In this document: piece by piece, positions 20,955 to 33,578 of the stretch
How the letters are laid out: each line of letters opens with the position of its first letter
Numbering within the stretch: position 1 is the stretch's first letter
Origin: Sipunculus nudus
Taxonomy: Eukaryota > Annelida > Sipuncula > Golfingiida > Sipunculidae
NCBI GenBank assembly: GCA_026874595.1
Contig: CM049306.1
Location: 63,000,019-63,064,018 of the forward strand
Direction: 5' to 3'
DNA length: 64,000 nucleotides
The notes under the pieces: model-generated
Database searches by the model: none
The model's input: only the letters and a program-made list of their open reading frames with translations
What the model was told of the DNA's origin: nothing
Position numbers and translations under genes: made by a program

Positions 20955-23574
20955 GAGAAAATAAAGTGAGGTCAGAAAAATGTCTATATAACATATCTAA
21001 AAAAAATAAAATGAAGCCAGAAATATGTATATATAACATATCTAAAAAAAAGAAAATAAAGTGAGGTCAGAAAAATGTCTATATAACATATCTAAAAAGA
21101 GAAACAAAGTAAAGGTAAAAAAAAAGTCGATATTACATATCTAAAAAGAGAAAATAACGTGAGGTCAGAAAAATGTCTATATAACATATCTAAAAAGAGA
21201 AAATAACGTGAGGTCAGAAAAATGTCTATATAACATATCTAAAAAGAGAAAATAAAGTGAGGTCAGAAAATGTCTATAAAAAATATCTTAAAATAGAAAA
21301 TAACGTGAGGTCAGAAAAATGTCTATATAACATATCTAAAAAGAGAAAATAAAGTGAGGTCAGAAAAATGTCTATATAACATATCAAAAAAGAGAAAATA
21401 ACGTAAAGGTCAGAAAAATGTCTATATAACATATCTACAAAGAGAAAATAACGTGAGGTCAGAAAAATGTCTATATAACATATCTAAAAATAGAAAATAA
21501 CGTGAGGTCAGAAAAATGTCTATATAACATTTCTAAAAAGAGAAAATAACGTGAGGTAAGAAAAATTTTTATATAACATATATAAAAAGACAAAATAACG
21601 TGAAGTCAGAAAAATGTCTATGTATAACATATCTAAAAAGAGAAAATAAAGTGAGGTCAGAAAAATGTCTTTATAACATATCTAAAAAGAGAAAATAACG
21701 TGAGGTCAGAAAAATGTCTCTACAACATATCTAAAAAGCGAAAATAAAGTGAGATCAGAGAAATGTCTATATAACATATCTAACAAGCGAAAATAAAGTG
21801 AGGTCAGAAAAATGTCTATATAACATATCGTAAAAGAGAAAATAACGTGAGGTCAGAAAAATGTCTATATAACATATCAAAAATGAGAAAATAAATTGAG
21901 GGCAGAAAAATGTCTATATAACATATCTAAAAAGAGAAAATAACGTGAGGTCAGAAAAATGTCTATATAACATATCTAAAAAGAGAAAATAACGTGAGGT
22001 CAGAAAAATGTCTATATAACATATCTAAAAAGACAAAATAACGTGAAGTCAGAAAAATGTCTATGTATAACATATCTTAAAAGAGAATAAAGTGAGGTCA
22101 GAAAAATGTCTATATAACATATCTAAAAAGAGAAAATAAAGTGAGGTCAGAAAAATGTCTATATAACATATCTAAAAAGAGAAAATAAAGTGAGGTCAGA
22201 AAAATGTATATAAACATATCTAAAAAGAGAAAATGAAGTGAGGTCAGAAAAATGTCTATATAACATATCTAAAAAGAGAAAATAACGTGAGGTAAGAAAA
22301 ATGTTTATATAACATATATAAAAAGACAAAATAACGTGAAGTCAGAAAAATGTCTATGTATAACATATCTAAAAAGAGAATAAAGTGAGGTCAGAAAAAT
22401 GTCTATATAACATATCTCAAAAGAGAAAATAACGTGAGGTCAGAAAAATGTCTATATAACATATCTAAAAAAAAAGAAAATAAATTGAGGGCAGAAAAAT
22501 GTCTATATAACATATCTAAAAAGAGAAAATAAAGTGAGGTCAGAAAAATGTCTATATAACAATTCTAAAAAGAGAAAATAAAGAAAATAAAGTGAGGTCA
22601 GAAAAATGTCTATTTAACATTTCTAAAAAGAGAAAATAAAGTGAGGTCAGAAAAATGTCTATATAACATATCTTAAAAGAGAAAATAAAGAGAGGTCAGA
22701 AAAATGTCTATATAACATATCGTAAAAGAGAAAATAACGTGAGGTCAGAAAAATGTCTATATAACATATCTAAAAAGAGAAAATAAAGTGAGGTCAGAAA
22801 AATGTCTATATAACATATCTAAAAAGTGAAAATAACGTGAGGTCAGAAAATGTATATAAAACATATATGAAAAAGAAAATAAAGTGAGGTCAGAATAATG
22901 TCCATATAACATATCTAAAAAGAGAAAATAACGTGAGGTCAGAAAATGTATATAAAACGTATCTGAAAAAGAAAATAAAGTGAGGTCAGAATAATGTCTA
23001 TATAACATTTCTAAAAAGAGAAAATAAAGTGAGGTCTGAAAAATGTCTATATAACATATCTAAAAAGAGAAAATAACGTGAGGTCAGAAAAATGTCTATA
23101 TAACATATCAAAAAAGAGAAAATAAAGTGAGATCAGAGAAATTTCTATATAACATATCTAAAAAGAGAAAATAACGTGAGGTCAGAAAAATGTCTCTATA
23201 ACATATCAAAAAAGAGAAAATAAAGTGAGATCAGAGAAATGTCTATATAACATATCTAAAAAGAGAAAATAACGTGAGGTCGGAAAAATGTCTATATAAC
23301 ATATCTAAAAAGAGAAAATAAAGTGAGGTCAGAAAAATGTCTATATAACATATCTAAAAAGAGAAAATAACGTGAGGTCAGAAAATGTATATAAAACATA
23401 TCTGAAAAAGAAAATAAAGTGAGGTCAGAATAATGTCTATATAACATATCTAAAAAGAGAAAATAAAGTGATTTCAGAAAAATGTCTGTATATAACATAT
23501 CTAAAAAGAGAAAATAAAGTGAGGTCTGAAAAATTTCTATATAACATATCTAAAAAGAGAAAATACTTGTGAAT
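20955..23574. repeat. 49-bp satellite array (about 53 units)
   Basis: Head-to-tail units share GTGAGGTCAGAAAAATGTCT and TATATAACATATCT, separated by an A-rich stretch with AGAAAATAA. The main variant position is AAAGTGAGG versus AACGTGAGG, interspersed along the array. Some units have 1-5-bp indels (for example TATGTATAAC near 21620, 22065 and 22355). Minus-strand open frames here (such as 22757-23008) are repeat artefacts. Confidence 0.95.
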
Positions 23575-23931
23575 CATTGTCCGTTATCTTGTTTGTAATT
23601 CGCGTTTGTGGTAAATTGATTATTTGACAAGCAAGTTAAAACAACGATTAATCTGCTCGACTGACACGAAGATGAAATCCTAATATACACTAGTTATGTT
23701 TTTAAATTAAGTTACTGATCAAAAGAATATGTTTATGTTATAATAATGAATATGTTATTTTATAATATTGGAGCAGTGAATTAAAAGCTTTATTCCTTTA
23801 TACTATTATCTAGTCTAGTTTGAAATGCAGCTAGAAATGCAGCTAGATTTCATTGTACATTGTTGTATATGCCCTGCGGTCTCCATTCTCCAGCTGATGT
23901 TCTTAAACAAAGTTTACATCAGGAGAAGGCT
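23575..23931. other. Unique spacer between two satellites
   Basis: AT-rich sequence with no recognisable feature apart from a short direct repeat (AAATGCAGCTAG twice near 23825-23845). Confidence 0.5.
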
Positions 23932-24689
23932 ACCTTGTTACCTGTCAGGTCATATGTTACTATATTAAAACAGTTCATCCTTGTTACCTTTCAGGTCATA
24001 TGTTACTATATTAAAACAGTTCATCCTTGTTACCTGTCAGGTCATATGTTACTATATTAAAACAGTTCATCCTTGTTACCTGTCAGGTCATATGTTACTA
24101 TATTAAAACAGTTCATCCTTGTTACCTGTCAGGTCATATGTTACTATATTAAAACAGTCCATCCTTGTTACCTGTCAGGTCATATGTTACTATATTAAAA
24201 CAGTTCATCCTTGTTACCTGTCAGGTCATATGTTACTATATTAAAATGGTTCATCCTTGTTACCTGTCAGGTCATATGTTACTATATTAAAACAGTTCAT
24301 CCTTGTTACCTGTCAGGTCATATGTTACTATATTAAAACAGTTCATCCTTGTTACCTGTCAGGTCATATGTTACTATATTAAAACAGTTCATCCTTGTTA
24401 CCTGTCAGGTCATATGTTACTATATTAAAACAGTTCATCCTTGTTACCTGTCAGGTCATATGTTACTATATTAAATCAGTCCATCCTTGTTACCTGTCAG
24501 GTCATATGTTATTATATTAAAACAGTTCATCCCTGTTACCTGTCAGGTCATATGTTACTATATTAAAACAGTTCATCCCTGTTACCTGTCAGGTCATATG
24601 TTACTATATTAAAACAGTTCATCCCTGTTACCTGTCAGGTCATATGTTACTATATTAAAACAGTTCATCCCTGTTACCTGTCAGGTCAT
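23932..24689. repeat. 46-bp satellite array (about 16 units)
   Basis: Near-identical head-to-tail units built on GTTACCTGTCAGGTCATATG and TACTATATTAAAACAGTTCA. The last four units carry CATCCCTG where all others have CATCCTTG. Each unit holds the 11-bp palindrome ACCTGTCAGGT. Confidence 0.95.
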
Positions 24690-26325
24690 GTTGTTTCAAT
24701 GAATGTCATATTTAAGTAAAACAAAAACAAATTTGTTTTATATGGTTACAGCTTTGTAACTATAGTGGATGTCATTTTACCAAGTGCTATATTTAGAATA
24801 AGTGCTATGTTTAGAAGCTTTTATAACCTTAGAAATATCATTTAACATGAAAAGCTGACAGATTGACTATAAAACTCTATTTCTACATTTGATGTGCTTA
24901 TCAGTGTTAAATAGATCCTTATACAATTCCTAGTCTGTATATTCCCTCACATCTGTATATATTAATTTTGATATCTATACTTTTACTCAGCCGGTTCAAT
25001 GATCTAAGATGAGCCCTCGCCCTGAGTCCTGTATTATCACCCTGTCACTACACTACCAGATAATCCGATATTCTTGTGTACTCTGAACAGAAACTGGGAA
25101 AAAATACATCCTTACAATATGGTTAAGATATTCTACTGTATTTCAGGATATTCCAAAATAGACTGTTTCACTTATATAGTTACATCTAAGCTATAATATT
25201 CAGATATTCCGAAGTATTTCAGGATATCTCAATGTTAACTGGTATACATTGGAATATTCCGATTTTAACTATTTTAGATGGAAATTCCCATCTCAAACGT
25301 TTAGATAGGAATTCCCATCTCAACTGGAAGTTATAGCCATCTTTCGCGTTATCCCAAAAACCATTTGAGCGATTGCCCTGGCTTCTGACAGGACTCCAAT
25401 ATTCGAGCCGGGCCGCGATCTTCGAATTCCTTTTGCTTGCTTGAATTGCGATTGCCTTGAAACTAGTGAAGAGTTGGTCTTTGAGAGAGTTGAGAGGATG
25501 TCCGCTACCGATTGTCAGACCCGCCGGACAACAAATACAGCCACCAATCAGCTATCATGATGACCTATAGCAGGCCCTAACTGAACACCTTGTTTAGCGA
25601 CTGACAGACACGACTTTGAGGAAAGTAAAAAATACGGCAGTTGAGAACAGCCTAAAACAACCCCGTGAATCTCGTTTGCGTGACTTGTCTTCATACGCCT
25701 ATTTAAACCTGCTGTTTTTTCATTGAAGTCTGGGTGTTCATTAGCATGTTAAAAGAAAATATATAAGACCATGCTGGTTCCAAAAGAAGGTGAGAACTCC
25801 ATAAACACGTCGAAACCTAATACAGAGCCTGCTTTATCGAGCTGTGAAATGAAAATATAATTTATAATTGTTTCCGTGCTCCATTTTCCGATCAGTTAGC
25901 TATATCCTGTGTAAGGCAGCAAAGTAAATAGGGTAATAGGATATGGACGGCGAGAGATTGGTTCAGTAGAGCGCCTCTTTCTAAGCCTGTACACCTTCTT
26001 CAGTGATGGACTGTGAAATATAAAAGTGGGAAAATATGTAGATTTGGAACCCTCTCACAGCCATACATATAAGAAGAAATTATTACCCGGGATAAACTCC
26101 AAAACATGATGTGTTTAATATATACTCGAACAAATGACAACACTTGGACTTCCTATAGGGACCATTCGTTTCTCAATAACAGATGAGTGCAGCTATACAA
26201 ATCACATGACAAGCATAAAACATAAGATGGGGAATTCGGAAGAGGAAGTAAGGAAAAAACAGATGTAGACTCGCGTCCTCTTTATTTATATTCTGCTCGA
26301 GCAGAATTGATTTATGTAGGTTAAT
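24690..26325. other. Unique non-coding spacer
   Basis: No gene is recognised. Two copies of a GGAATTCCCATCTCAA-like word lie close together near 25278-25322. A palindrome CTGCTCGAGCAG lies at 26292-26303, just before the next array. Confidence 0.5.
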
Positions 26326-29300
26326 GTGACTGGTAGGTCAGTGTAAGCTGCAGGTGGGATATTCATTAACTTAATGATAAGTCAGTGTAAGCTGCAGGTG
26401 GGATATTCATTATATGACTGATAAGTCAGTGTAAGCCGCAGGTGGGATATTCATTATATGACTGATAAGTCAGTGTAAGCCGCAGGTGGGATATTCATTA
26501 TATTACTGATACGTCAGTGTAAGCCGCAGGTGGGATATTCATTATATTACTGATAAGTCAGTGTAAGCCGCAGGTGGGATATTTATTATGTGACTGATAT
26601 GTCAGCTAAGCCGAAGGTTGATTTTTCATTCTGTGACTGGTAAGCCAGCATCATCCATGGATGGGATATTCACTATGTGACTGGCAGGCTAGTGTAAGCC
26701 ACAGGTGGGATATTCATAATGTTACTGGTAAAGCAGTGTAACCCCCAGGTAGACATTCGTTATGTGACTGGCAGGCTAGTGTAAGCCACAGGTGGGATAT
26801 TCATTATGTTACTGGTAAAGCAGTGTAACCCCCAGGTAGACATTCGTTATGTGACTGGCAGGCTAGTGTAAGCCACAGGTGGGATATTCATTATGTTACT
26901 GGTAAAGCAGTGTAACCCCCAGGTAGACATTCGTTATGTGACTGGCAGGCTAGTGTAAGCCACAGGTGGGATATTCATTATGTTACTGGTAAAGCAGTGT
27001 AACCCCCAGGTAGACATTCGTTATGTGACTGGCAGGCTAGTGTAAGCCACAGGTGGGATATTCATTATGTTACTGGTAAAGCAGTGTAACCCCCAGGTAG
27101 ACATTCGTTATGTGACTGGCAGGCTAGTGTAAGCCACAGGTTTGATATTCATTATGTTACTGGTGTAGCAGTGTAACCCCCAGGTAGACATTCGTTATGT
27201 GACTGGCAGGCTAGTGTAAGCCACAGGTGGGATATTCATTATGTTACTGGTAAAGCAGTGTAACCCCCAGGTAGACATTCGTTATGTGACTGGCAGGCTA
27301 GTGTAAGCCACAGGTGGGATATTCATTATGTTACTGGTAAAGCAGTGTAACCCCCAGGTAGACATTCGTTATGTGACTGGCAGGCTAGTGTAAGCCACAG
27401 GTGGGATATTCATTATGTTACTGGTAAAGCAGTGTAACCCCCAGGTAGACATTCGTTATGTGACTGGCAGGCTAGTGTAAGCCACAGGTGGGATATTCAT
27501 TATGTTACTGGTAAAGCAGTGTAACCCCCAGGTAGACATTCGTTATGTGACTGGCAGGCTAGTGTTAGCCACAGGTGGGATATTCATAATTTTACTGGTA
27601 AAGCAGTGTAACCCCCAGGTAGACATTCGTTATGTGACTGGCAGGCTAGTGTAAGCCACAGGTGGGATATTCATTATGTTACTGGTAAAGCAGTGTAACC
27701 CCCAGGTAGACATTCGTTATGTGACAGGCAGGCTAGTGTAAGCCACAGGTGGGATATTCATTATGTTACTGGTAAAGCAGTGTAACCCCCAGGTAGACAT
27801 TCGTTATGTGACAGGCAAGCTAGTGTAAGCCACAGGTGGGATATTCATTATGTTACTGGTAAAGCAGTGTAACCCCCAGGTAGACATTCGTTATGTGACT
27901 GGCAGGCTAGTGTAAGCCACAGGTGGGATATTCATTATGTTACTGGTAAAGCAGTGTAACCCCCAGGTAGACATTCGTTATGTGACTGGCAGGCTAGTGT
28001 AAGCCACAGGTGGGATATTCATTATGTTACTGGTAAAGCAGTGTAACCCCCAGGTAGACATTCGTTATGTGACAGGCAGGCTAGTGTAAGCCACAGGTGG
28101 GATATTCATTATGTTACTGGTAAAGCAGTGTAACTCCCAGGTAGACATTCGTTATGTGACAGGCAAGCTAGTGTAAGCCACAGGTGGGATATTCATTATG
28201 TTACTGGTAAAGCAGTGTAACCCCCAGGTAGACATTCGTTATGTGACTGGCAGGCTAGTGTAAGCCACAGGTGGGATATTCATTATGTTACTGGTAAAGC
28301 AGTGTAACCCCCAGGTAGACATTCGTTATGTGACTGGCAGCCACAGGTGGGATATTCATTATGTTACTGGTAAGCAGTGTAACCCCCAGGTAGACATTCG
28401 TTATGTGACTGGCAGGCTAGTGTAAGCCACAGGTGGGATATTCATTATGTTACTGGTAAAGCAGTGTAACCCCCAGGTAGACATTCGTTATGTGACTGGC
28501 AGGCTAGTGTAAGCCACAGGTGGGATATTCATTATGTTACTGGTAAAGCAGTGTAACCCCCAGGTAGACATTCGTTATGTGACTGGCAGGCTAGTGTAAG
28601 CCACAGGTGGGATATTCATTATGTTACTGGTAAAGCAGTGTAACCCCCAGGTAGACATTCGTTATGTGACTGGCAGGCTAGTGTAAGCCACAGGTGGGAT
28701 ATTCATTATGTTACTGGTAAAGCAGTGTAACCCCCAGGTAGACATTCGTTATGTGACTGGCAGGCTAGTGTTAGCCACAGGTGGGATATTCATAATTTTA
28801 CTGGTAAAGCAGTGTAACCCCCAGGTAGACATTCGTTATGTGACTGGCAGGCTAGTGTAAGCCACAGGTGGGATATTCATTATGTTACTGGTAAAGCAGT
28901 GTAACCCCCAGGTAGACATTCGTTATGTGACAGGCAGGCTAGTGTAAGCCACAGGTGGGATATTCATTATGTTACTGGTAAAGCAGTGTAACCCCCAGGT
29001 AGACATTCGTTATGTGACAGGCAAGCTAGTGTAAGCCACAGGTGGGATATTCATTATGTTACTGGTAAAGCAGTGTAACCCCCAGGTAGACATTCGTTAT
29101 GTGACTGGCAGGCTAGTGTAAGCCACAGGTGGGATATTCATTATGTTACTGGTAAAGCAGTGTAACCCCCAGGTAGACATTCGTTATGTGACTGGCAGGC
29201 TAGTGTAAGCCACAGGTGGGATATTCATTATGTTACTGGTAAAGCAGTGTAACCCCCAGGTAGACATTCGTTATGTGACAGGCAGGCTAGTGTAAGCCAC

Positions 29301-31700
29301 AGGTGGGATATTCATTATGTTACTGGTAAAGCAGTGTAACTCCCAGGTAGACATTCGTTATGTGACAGGCAAGCTAGTGTAAGCCACAGGTGGGATATTC
29401 ATTATGTTACTGGTAAAGCAGTGTAACCCCCAGGTAGACATTCGTTATGTGACTGGCAGGCTAGTGTAAGCCACAGGTGGGATATTCATTATGTTACTGG
29501 TAAAGCAGTGTAACCCCCAGGTAGACATTCGTTATGTGACTGGCAGCCACAGGTGGGATATTCATTATGTTACTGGTAAGCAGTGTAACCCCCAGGTAGA
29601 CATTCGTTATGTGACTGGCAGGCTAGTGTAAGCCACAGGTGGGATATTCATTATGTTACTGGTAAAGCAGTGTAACCCCCAGGTAGACATTCGTTATGTG
29701 ACTGGCAGGCTAGTGTAAGCCACAGGTGGGATATTCATTATGTTACTGGTAAAGCAGTGTAACCCCCAGGTAGACATTCGTTATGTGACTGACAGGCTAG
29801 TGTAAGCCACAGGTTGGATATTCATTATGTTACTGGTAAAGCAGTGTAACCCCCAGGTAGACATTCGTTATGTGACTGGCAGGCTAGTGTAAGCCACAGG
29901 TGGGATATTCATTATGTTACTGGTAAAGCAGTGTAACCCCCAGGTAGACATTCGTTATGTGACTGGCAGGCTAGTGTAAGCCACAGGTGGGATATTCATT
30001 ATGTTACTGGTAAAGCAGTGTAACCCCCAGGTAGACATTCGTTATGTGACTGGCAGGCTAGTGTAAGCCACAGGTGGGATATTCATTATGTTACTGGTAA
30101 AGCAGTGTAACCCCCAGGTAGACATTCGTTATGTGACTGGCAGGCTAGTGTAAGCCACAGGTGGGATATTCATAATGTTACTGGTAAAGCAGTGTAACCC
30201 CCAGGAAGACATTCGTTATGTGACTGGCAGGCTAGTGTAAGCCACAGGTGGGATATTCATTATGTTACTGGTAAAGCAGTGTAACCCCCAGGTAGACATT
30301 CGTTATGTGACTGGCAGGCTAGTGTTAGCCACAGGTGGGATATTCATTATGTTACTGGTAAAGCAGTGTAACCCCCAGGTAGACATTCGTTATGTGACTG
30401 GCAGGCTAGTGTTAGCCACAGGTGGGATATTCATTATGTTACTGGTAAAGCAGTGTAACCCCCAGGTAGACATTCGTTATGTGACAGGCAGGCTAGTGTA
30501 AGCCACAGGTGGGATATTCATTATGTTACTGGTAAAGCAGTGTAACCCCCAGGTAGACATTCGTTATGTGACTGGCAGGCTAGTGTAAGCCACAGGTGGG
30601 ATATTCATTATGTGACTGGTAGGCCAGTGTAACCCCAAGGTAGACATTCGTTATGTGACTGGCAGGCTAGTGTAAGCCACAGGTGGGATATTCATTATGG
30701 TACTGGTAAAGCAGTGTAACCCCCAGGTAGACAAACGTTATGTGACTGGCAGGCTAGTGTAAGCCACAGGTGGGATATTCATTATGTGACTGGTAGGCCA
30801 GTGTTACCCCCAGGTAGACATTCGTTATGTGACTGGGAGGCTAGTGTAAGCCACAGGTGGGATATTCATTATGTTACTGGTAAAGCAGTGTAACCCCCAG
30901 GTAGACATTCGTTATGTGACTGGCAGGCTAGTGTAAGCCACAGGTGGGATATTCATTATGTTACTGGTAAAGCAGTGTAACCCCCAGGTAGACATTCATT
31001 ATGTGACTGGCAGGCTAGTGTAAGCCACAGGTGCGATATTCATTATGTTACTGGTAAAGCAGTTTTACCCCCAGGTAGACATTCGTTATGTGACTGGCAG
31101 GCTAGTGTAAGCCACAGGTGGGATATTCATTATGTTACTGGTAAAGCAGTGTAACCCCCAGGTAGACATTCGTTATGTGACTGGCAGGCTAGTGTAAGCC
31201 ACAGGTGGGATATTCATTATGTGACTGGTAGGCTAGTGTAAGCCACAGGTGGGATATTCATTATGTGACTGGTAGGCCAGTGTAACCCCCAGGTGGGATA
31301 TACTTTATGTGGCTGGTAAGCCAGTTAAAGCCCCAGGTGATATATTCAATATGTTCTTGATAGGCCTATGTAAGCCCTAGGTTTGATATTCATTTGTGCC
31401 TGATGAGCTAGTGTAGGCCGAAGGTGGGGTATTGTATTATGTGACTGGTAGGATAGTGTAAGCCCAAGGTGGAATATTCATGATGTGCCTGATAGGCCTA
31501 TGTTAGCCCTAGGTATGATATTCATTAAGTGCCTGATGAGCTAGTGTAAGCCGAAGGTGGGGTATTTCATTATATGACTGATAGGCTAGTGTAAGCCCTG
31601 GATGGAATATTCATTATGTGCCTGATAGGCCAAAGTAAGCCCTGGGTATGATATTCATTATGTGCCTGATAAGCAAGTGTAAGCTGCAGGTTGGATTTTT
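26326..31700. repeat. 87-bp dimeric satellite array with monomeric edges (about 5.4 kb)
   Basis: The core unit is an 87-bp dimer of related 44- and 43-bp halves, marked by GGCTAGTGTAAGCCACAGGT and AGCAGTGTAACCCCCAGGTA. The halves alternate strictly from about 26676 to 31270. At both edges (26326-26670 and 31270-31700) only diverged 43-44-bp monomers occur. Within the core, rare variants recur exactly 1206 bp apart, so a 14-dimer block has been duplicated. Because 87 is 29 codons, a repeat-derived open frame appears at 30262-30501. Confidence 0.97.
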
Positions 31701-31967
31701 AGTGTCTGATGCTTAAATTTTGAGCATTCGATCCGTTATTACGCTCCTGCCACCTTCAACGTTTTCGTTGTGCCGTAATACTGTAAGATGTATGGATGAA
31801 CGGATGACTTTGTTTACGAAACACAAAGAACAAAATTCTGAAAACCCGATGAGAAGGAGAGGAGGAACTATAATAATGTATGTATTTTCAGAAGCAAGAA
31901 ATAACAGTGAGCATAAGTTTTAGACGTGGAAGGTTTGTACTAGACTTCGAATTTGTATTAGACACTG

Positions 31968-32343
31968 AACACGCAGAGTGAAATTTGTCACGTATGACTT
32001 ATGTAATTTCAAATTAAAAATTGACTTTAATCAAAACGAAAACGACTTAAGATTAAAATTTATACTACACTATCCATACATTATGTAAATATAAATCATG
32101 CATGTTCACATTTGACCTTTTTGGCCATTGGCCGAAAAGACTAAAGATTAATATTTATAATACAATGTTCGATTATTAATATGTAAATATAAAACACGCA
32201 GAGTGAATTTTTTTCAAGTATGTCTTATCTAATTAAAGAAAAATGGACTTTTGTCAAAACGAAAAGACTTAAGATCAATATGTTACTACCCTATCAATAC
32301 ATTATGTATATAAATCATGCAAATGTTCACATTTGACCTTTTT
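31968..32343. repeat. Diverged direct duplication, offset about 225 bp
   Basis: Blocks 31968-32122 and 32193-32343 share ACACGCAGAGTGAA at the start, AAAACGAAAA and GACTTAAGAT in the middle, and TGTTCACATTTGACCTTTTT at the end, in the same order. Small indels separate them. Confidence 0.75.
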
Positions 32344-32739
32344 GACTTTATAAAGAGTGTACGTTTAAATATTCTTTTCAGAGTTTTGTTCTAGTCATTC
32401 TGTAGGATATTGCTTGCGTGATCAACGTTGTGAAGTCATTCATTCAACGCTATTATAGTCGCCAGCTTCCGGCTTATTGTCGTGTCTGTCTCTCTGTTAG
32501 GTGTTCCAACGATTTTCTCTGACCTGCCTGAAGGCGAACTCTTACAAAATGGTTAAAATATTATGCATGGCCTGGGAAAGAAGGAATTTGTTTTCAATGC
32601 GGCTAGAGGACGTAGCAACATGCAAAGCATGATATACCATTTTTTGTGCAATATCTCAAGATATTTTGAAGTTGTTCTGACGACTCGCGGCCTGTCTATG
32701 CAGTTACCATGTTCACGCAGTTTGTGCGGTAAAAGTGAT

Positions 32740-33140
32740 TAAAATAAAAATATCGAACCTCATTTTTCTACCTCGGTCACTTTTGATGATAGAGAGGTCC
32801 AGTTTTCTACATAGGGTAGCATACGATAAGTTTTGATATACACATTTCTAAGTCTCTTCAAATCTCGTTAATTTTGGCGACTAAAGAAAATATGCGAGAT
32901 TTGGCAAAAACGGTTTTAACTCGGACACTTTTTATGCTAGAGAGGTCTAGTTTTTTAGCATTTTACAAGCTTTTAGTTGGCTAATAGCAGGCCTCGTCAA
33001 AGTTCGTTACTTTTTTGTCAAACGAACACCCGAGATTTGTCAAAACTTTGATTACTCAGACCAATTTTTTTGTTTTTCTGCATGCTGTGGCACATTATAG
33101 ACTCTACCAAATCCAGTTTCGTCAAATCTCGCCTTTTTGA
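32740..33140. repeat. Imperfect ~150-bp repeats
   Basis: The words AGAGAGGTCYAGTTTT, AAATCTCG/CGAGATTTG and CTCGGACACTTTT-like segments recur about every 150 bp, for example near 32790 and 32940 and, weakly, near 33060. They look like old tandem units. Confidence 0.45.
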
Positions 33141-33578
33141 CCAGAACTGAAATTGCTATTTTATCGTTTACAGTTGTCTGCTGGGCAAGCATGGCAACTA
33201 TGTCACGATTACATCTTGTTTATGTGTTTGTTGGACTGTCCTAAACCGTATACCGTGGGATCTAGATCTAGGTCCGCCAATTCACCGGTTTTTTTGTTTG
33301 TTGTTGTGTTTGCTTCTCTACAAAATGTTTCCAAAACCAATAATGAAAATTTATTATTTTTTCCTGGTATGGTAAGCTACACATCCACAATATTCCTTGT
33401 AATTTACATGGACTGTAATAGATTTTGAGCGGAGAAAAGGGAGTAGTTATACCCGGCCGAGACGTCACAGTTATATTATTATGGAAACGCAGTGAATTAA
33501 AAAAATATGATGCCATCACAGGGACGTAATATAATGGAAGTAGTATAAAGAAGGGGCATTTCCTGTTTCAGTGTAATC

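Larger units (their letters stand above)
31701..33578. other. Non-coding spacer with diverged internal duplications
   Basis: No gene is recognised. A duplicated ~150-bp block and a set of imperfect repeats are listed separately. Confidence 0.5.

Noticed and set aside
22757-23498. Minus-strand open frames rich in Tyr, Phe and Leu
   Set aside because: They are translations of the 49-bp satellite. 49 is not a multiple of 3, so the frame cycles through the repeat.
30262-30501. Open frame with a 29-residue repeat
   Set aside because: It results from the 87-bp dimer being 29 codons; neighbouring dimers are closed by small indels.
20955-31700. CRISPR-like arrays
   Set aside because: The repeats are contiguous satellites without unique spacers, there are no cas genes, and the sequence is eukaryotic.
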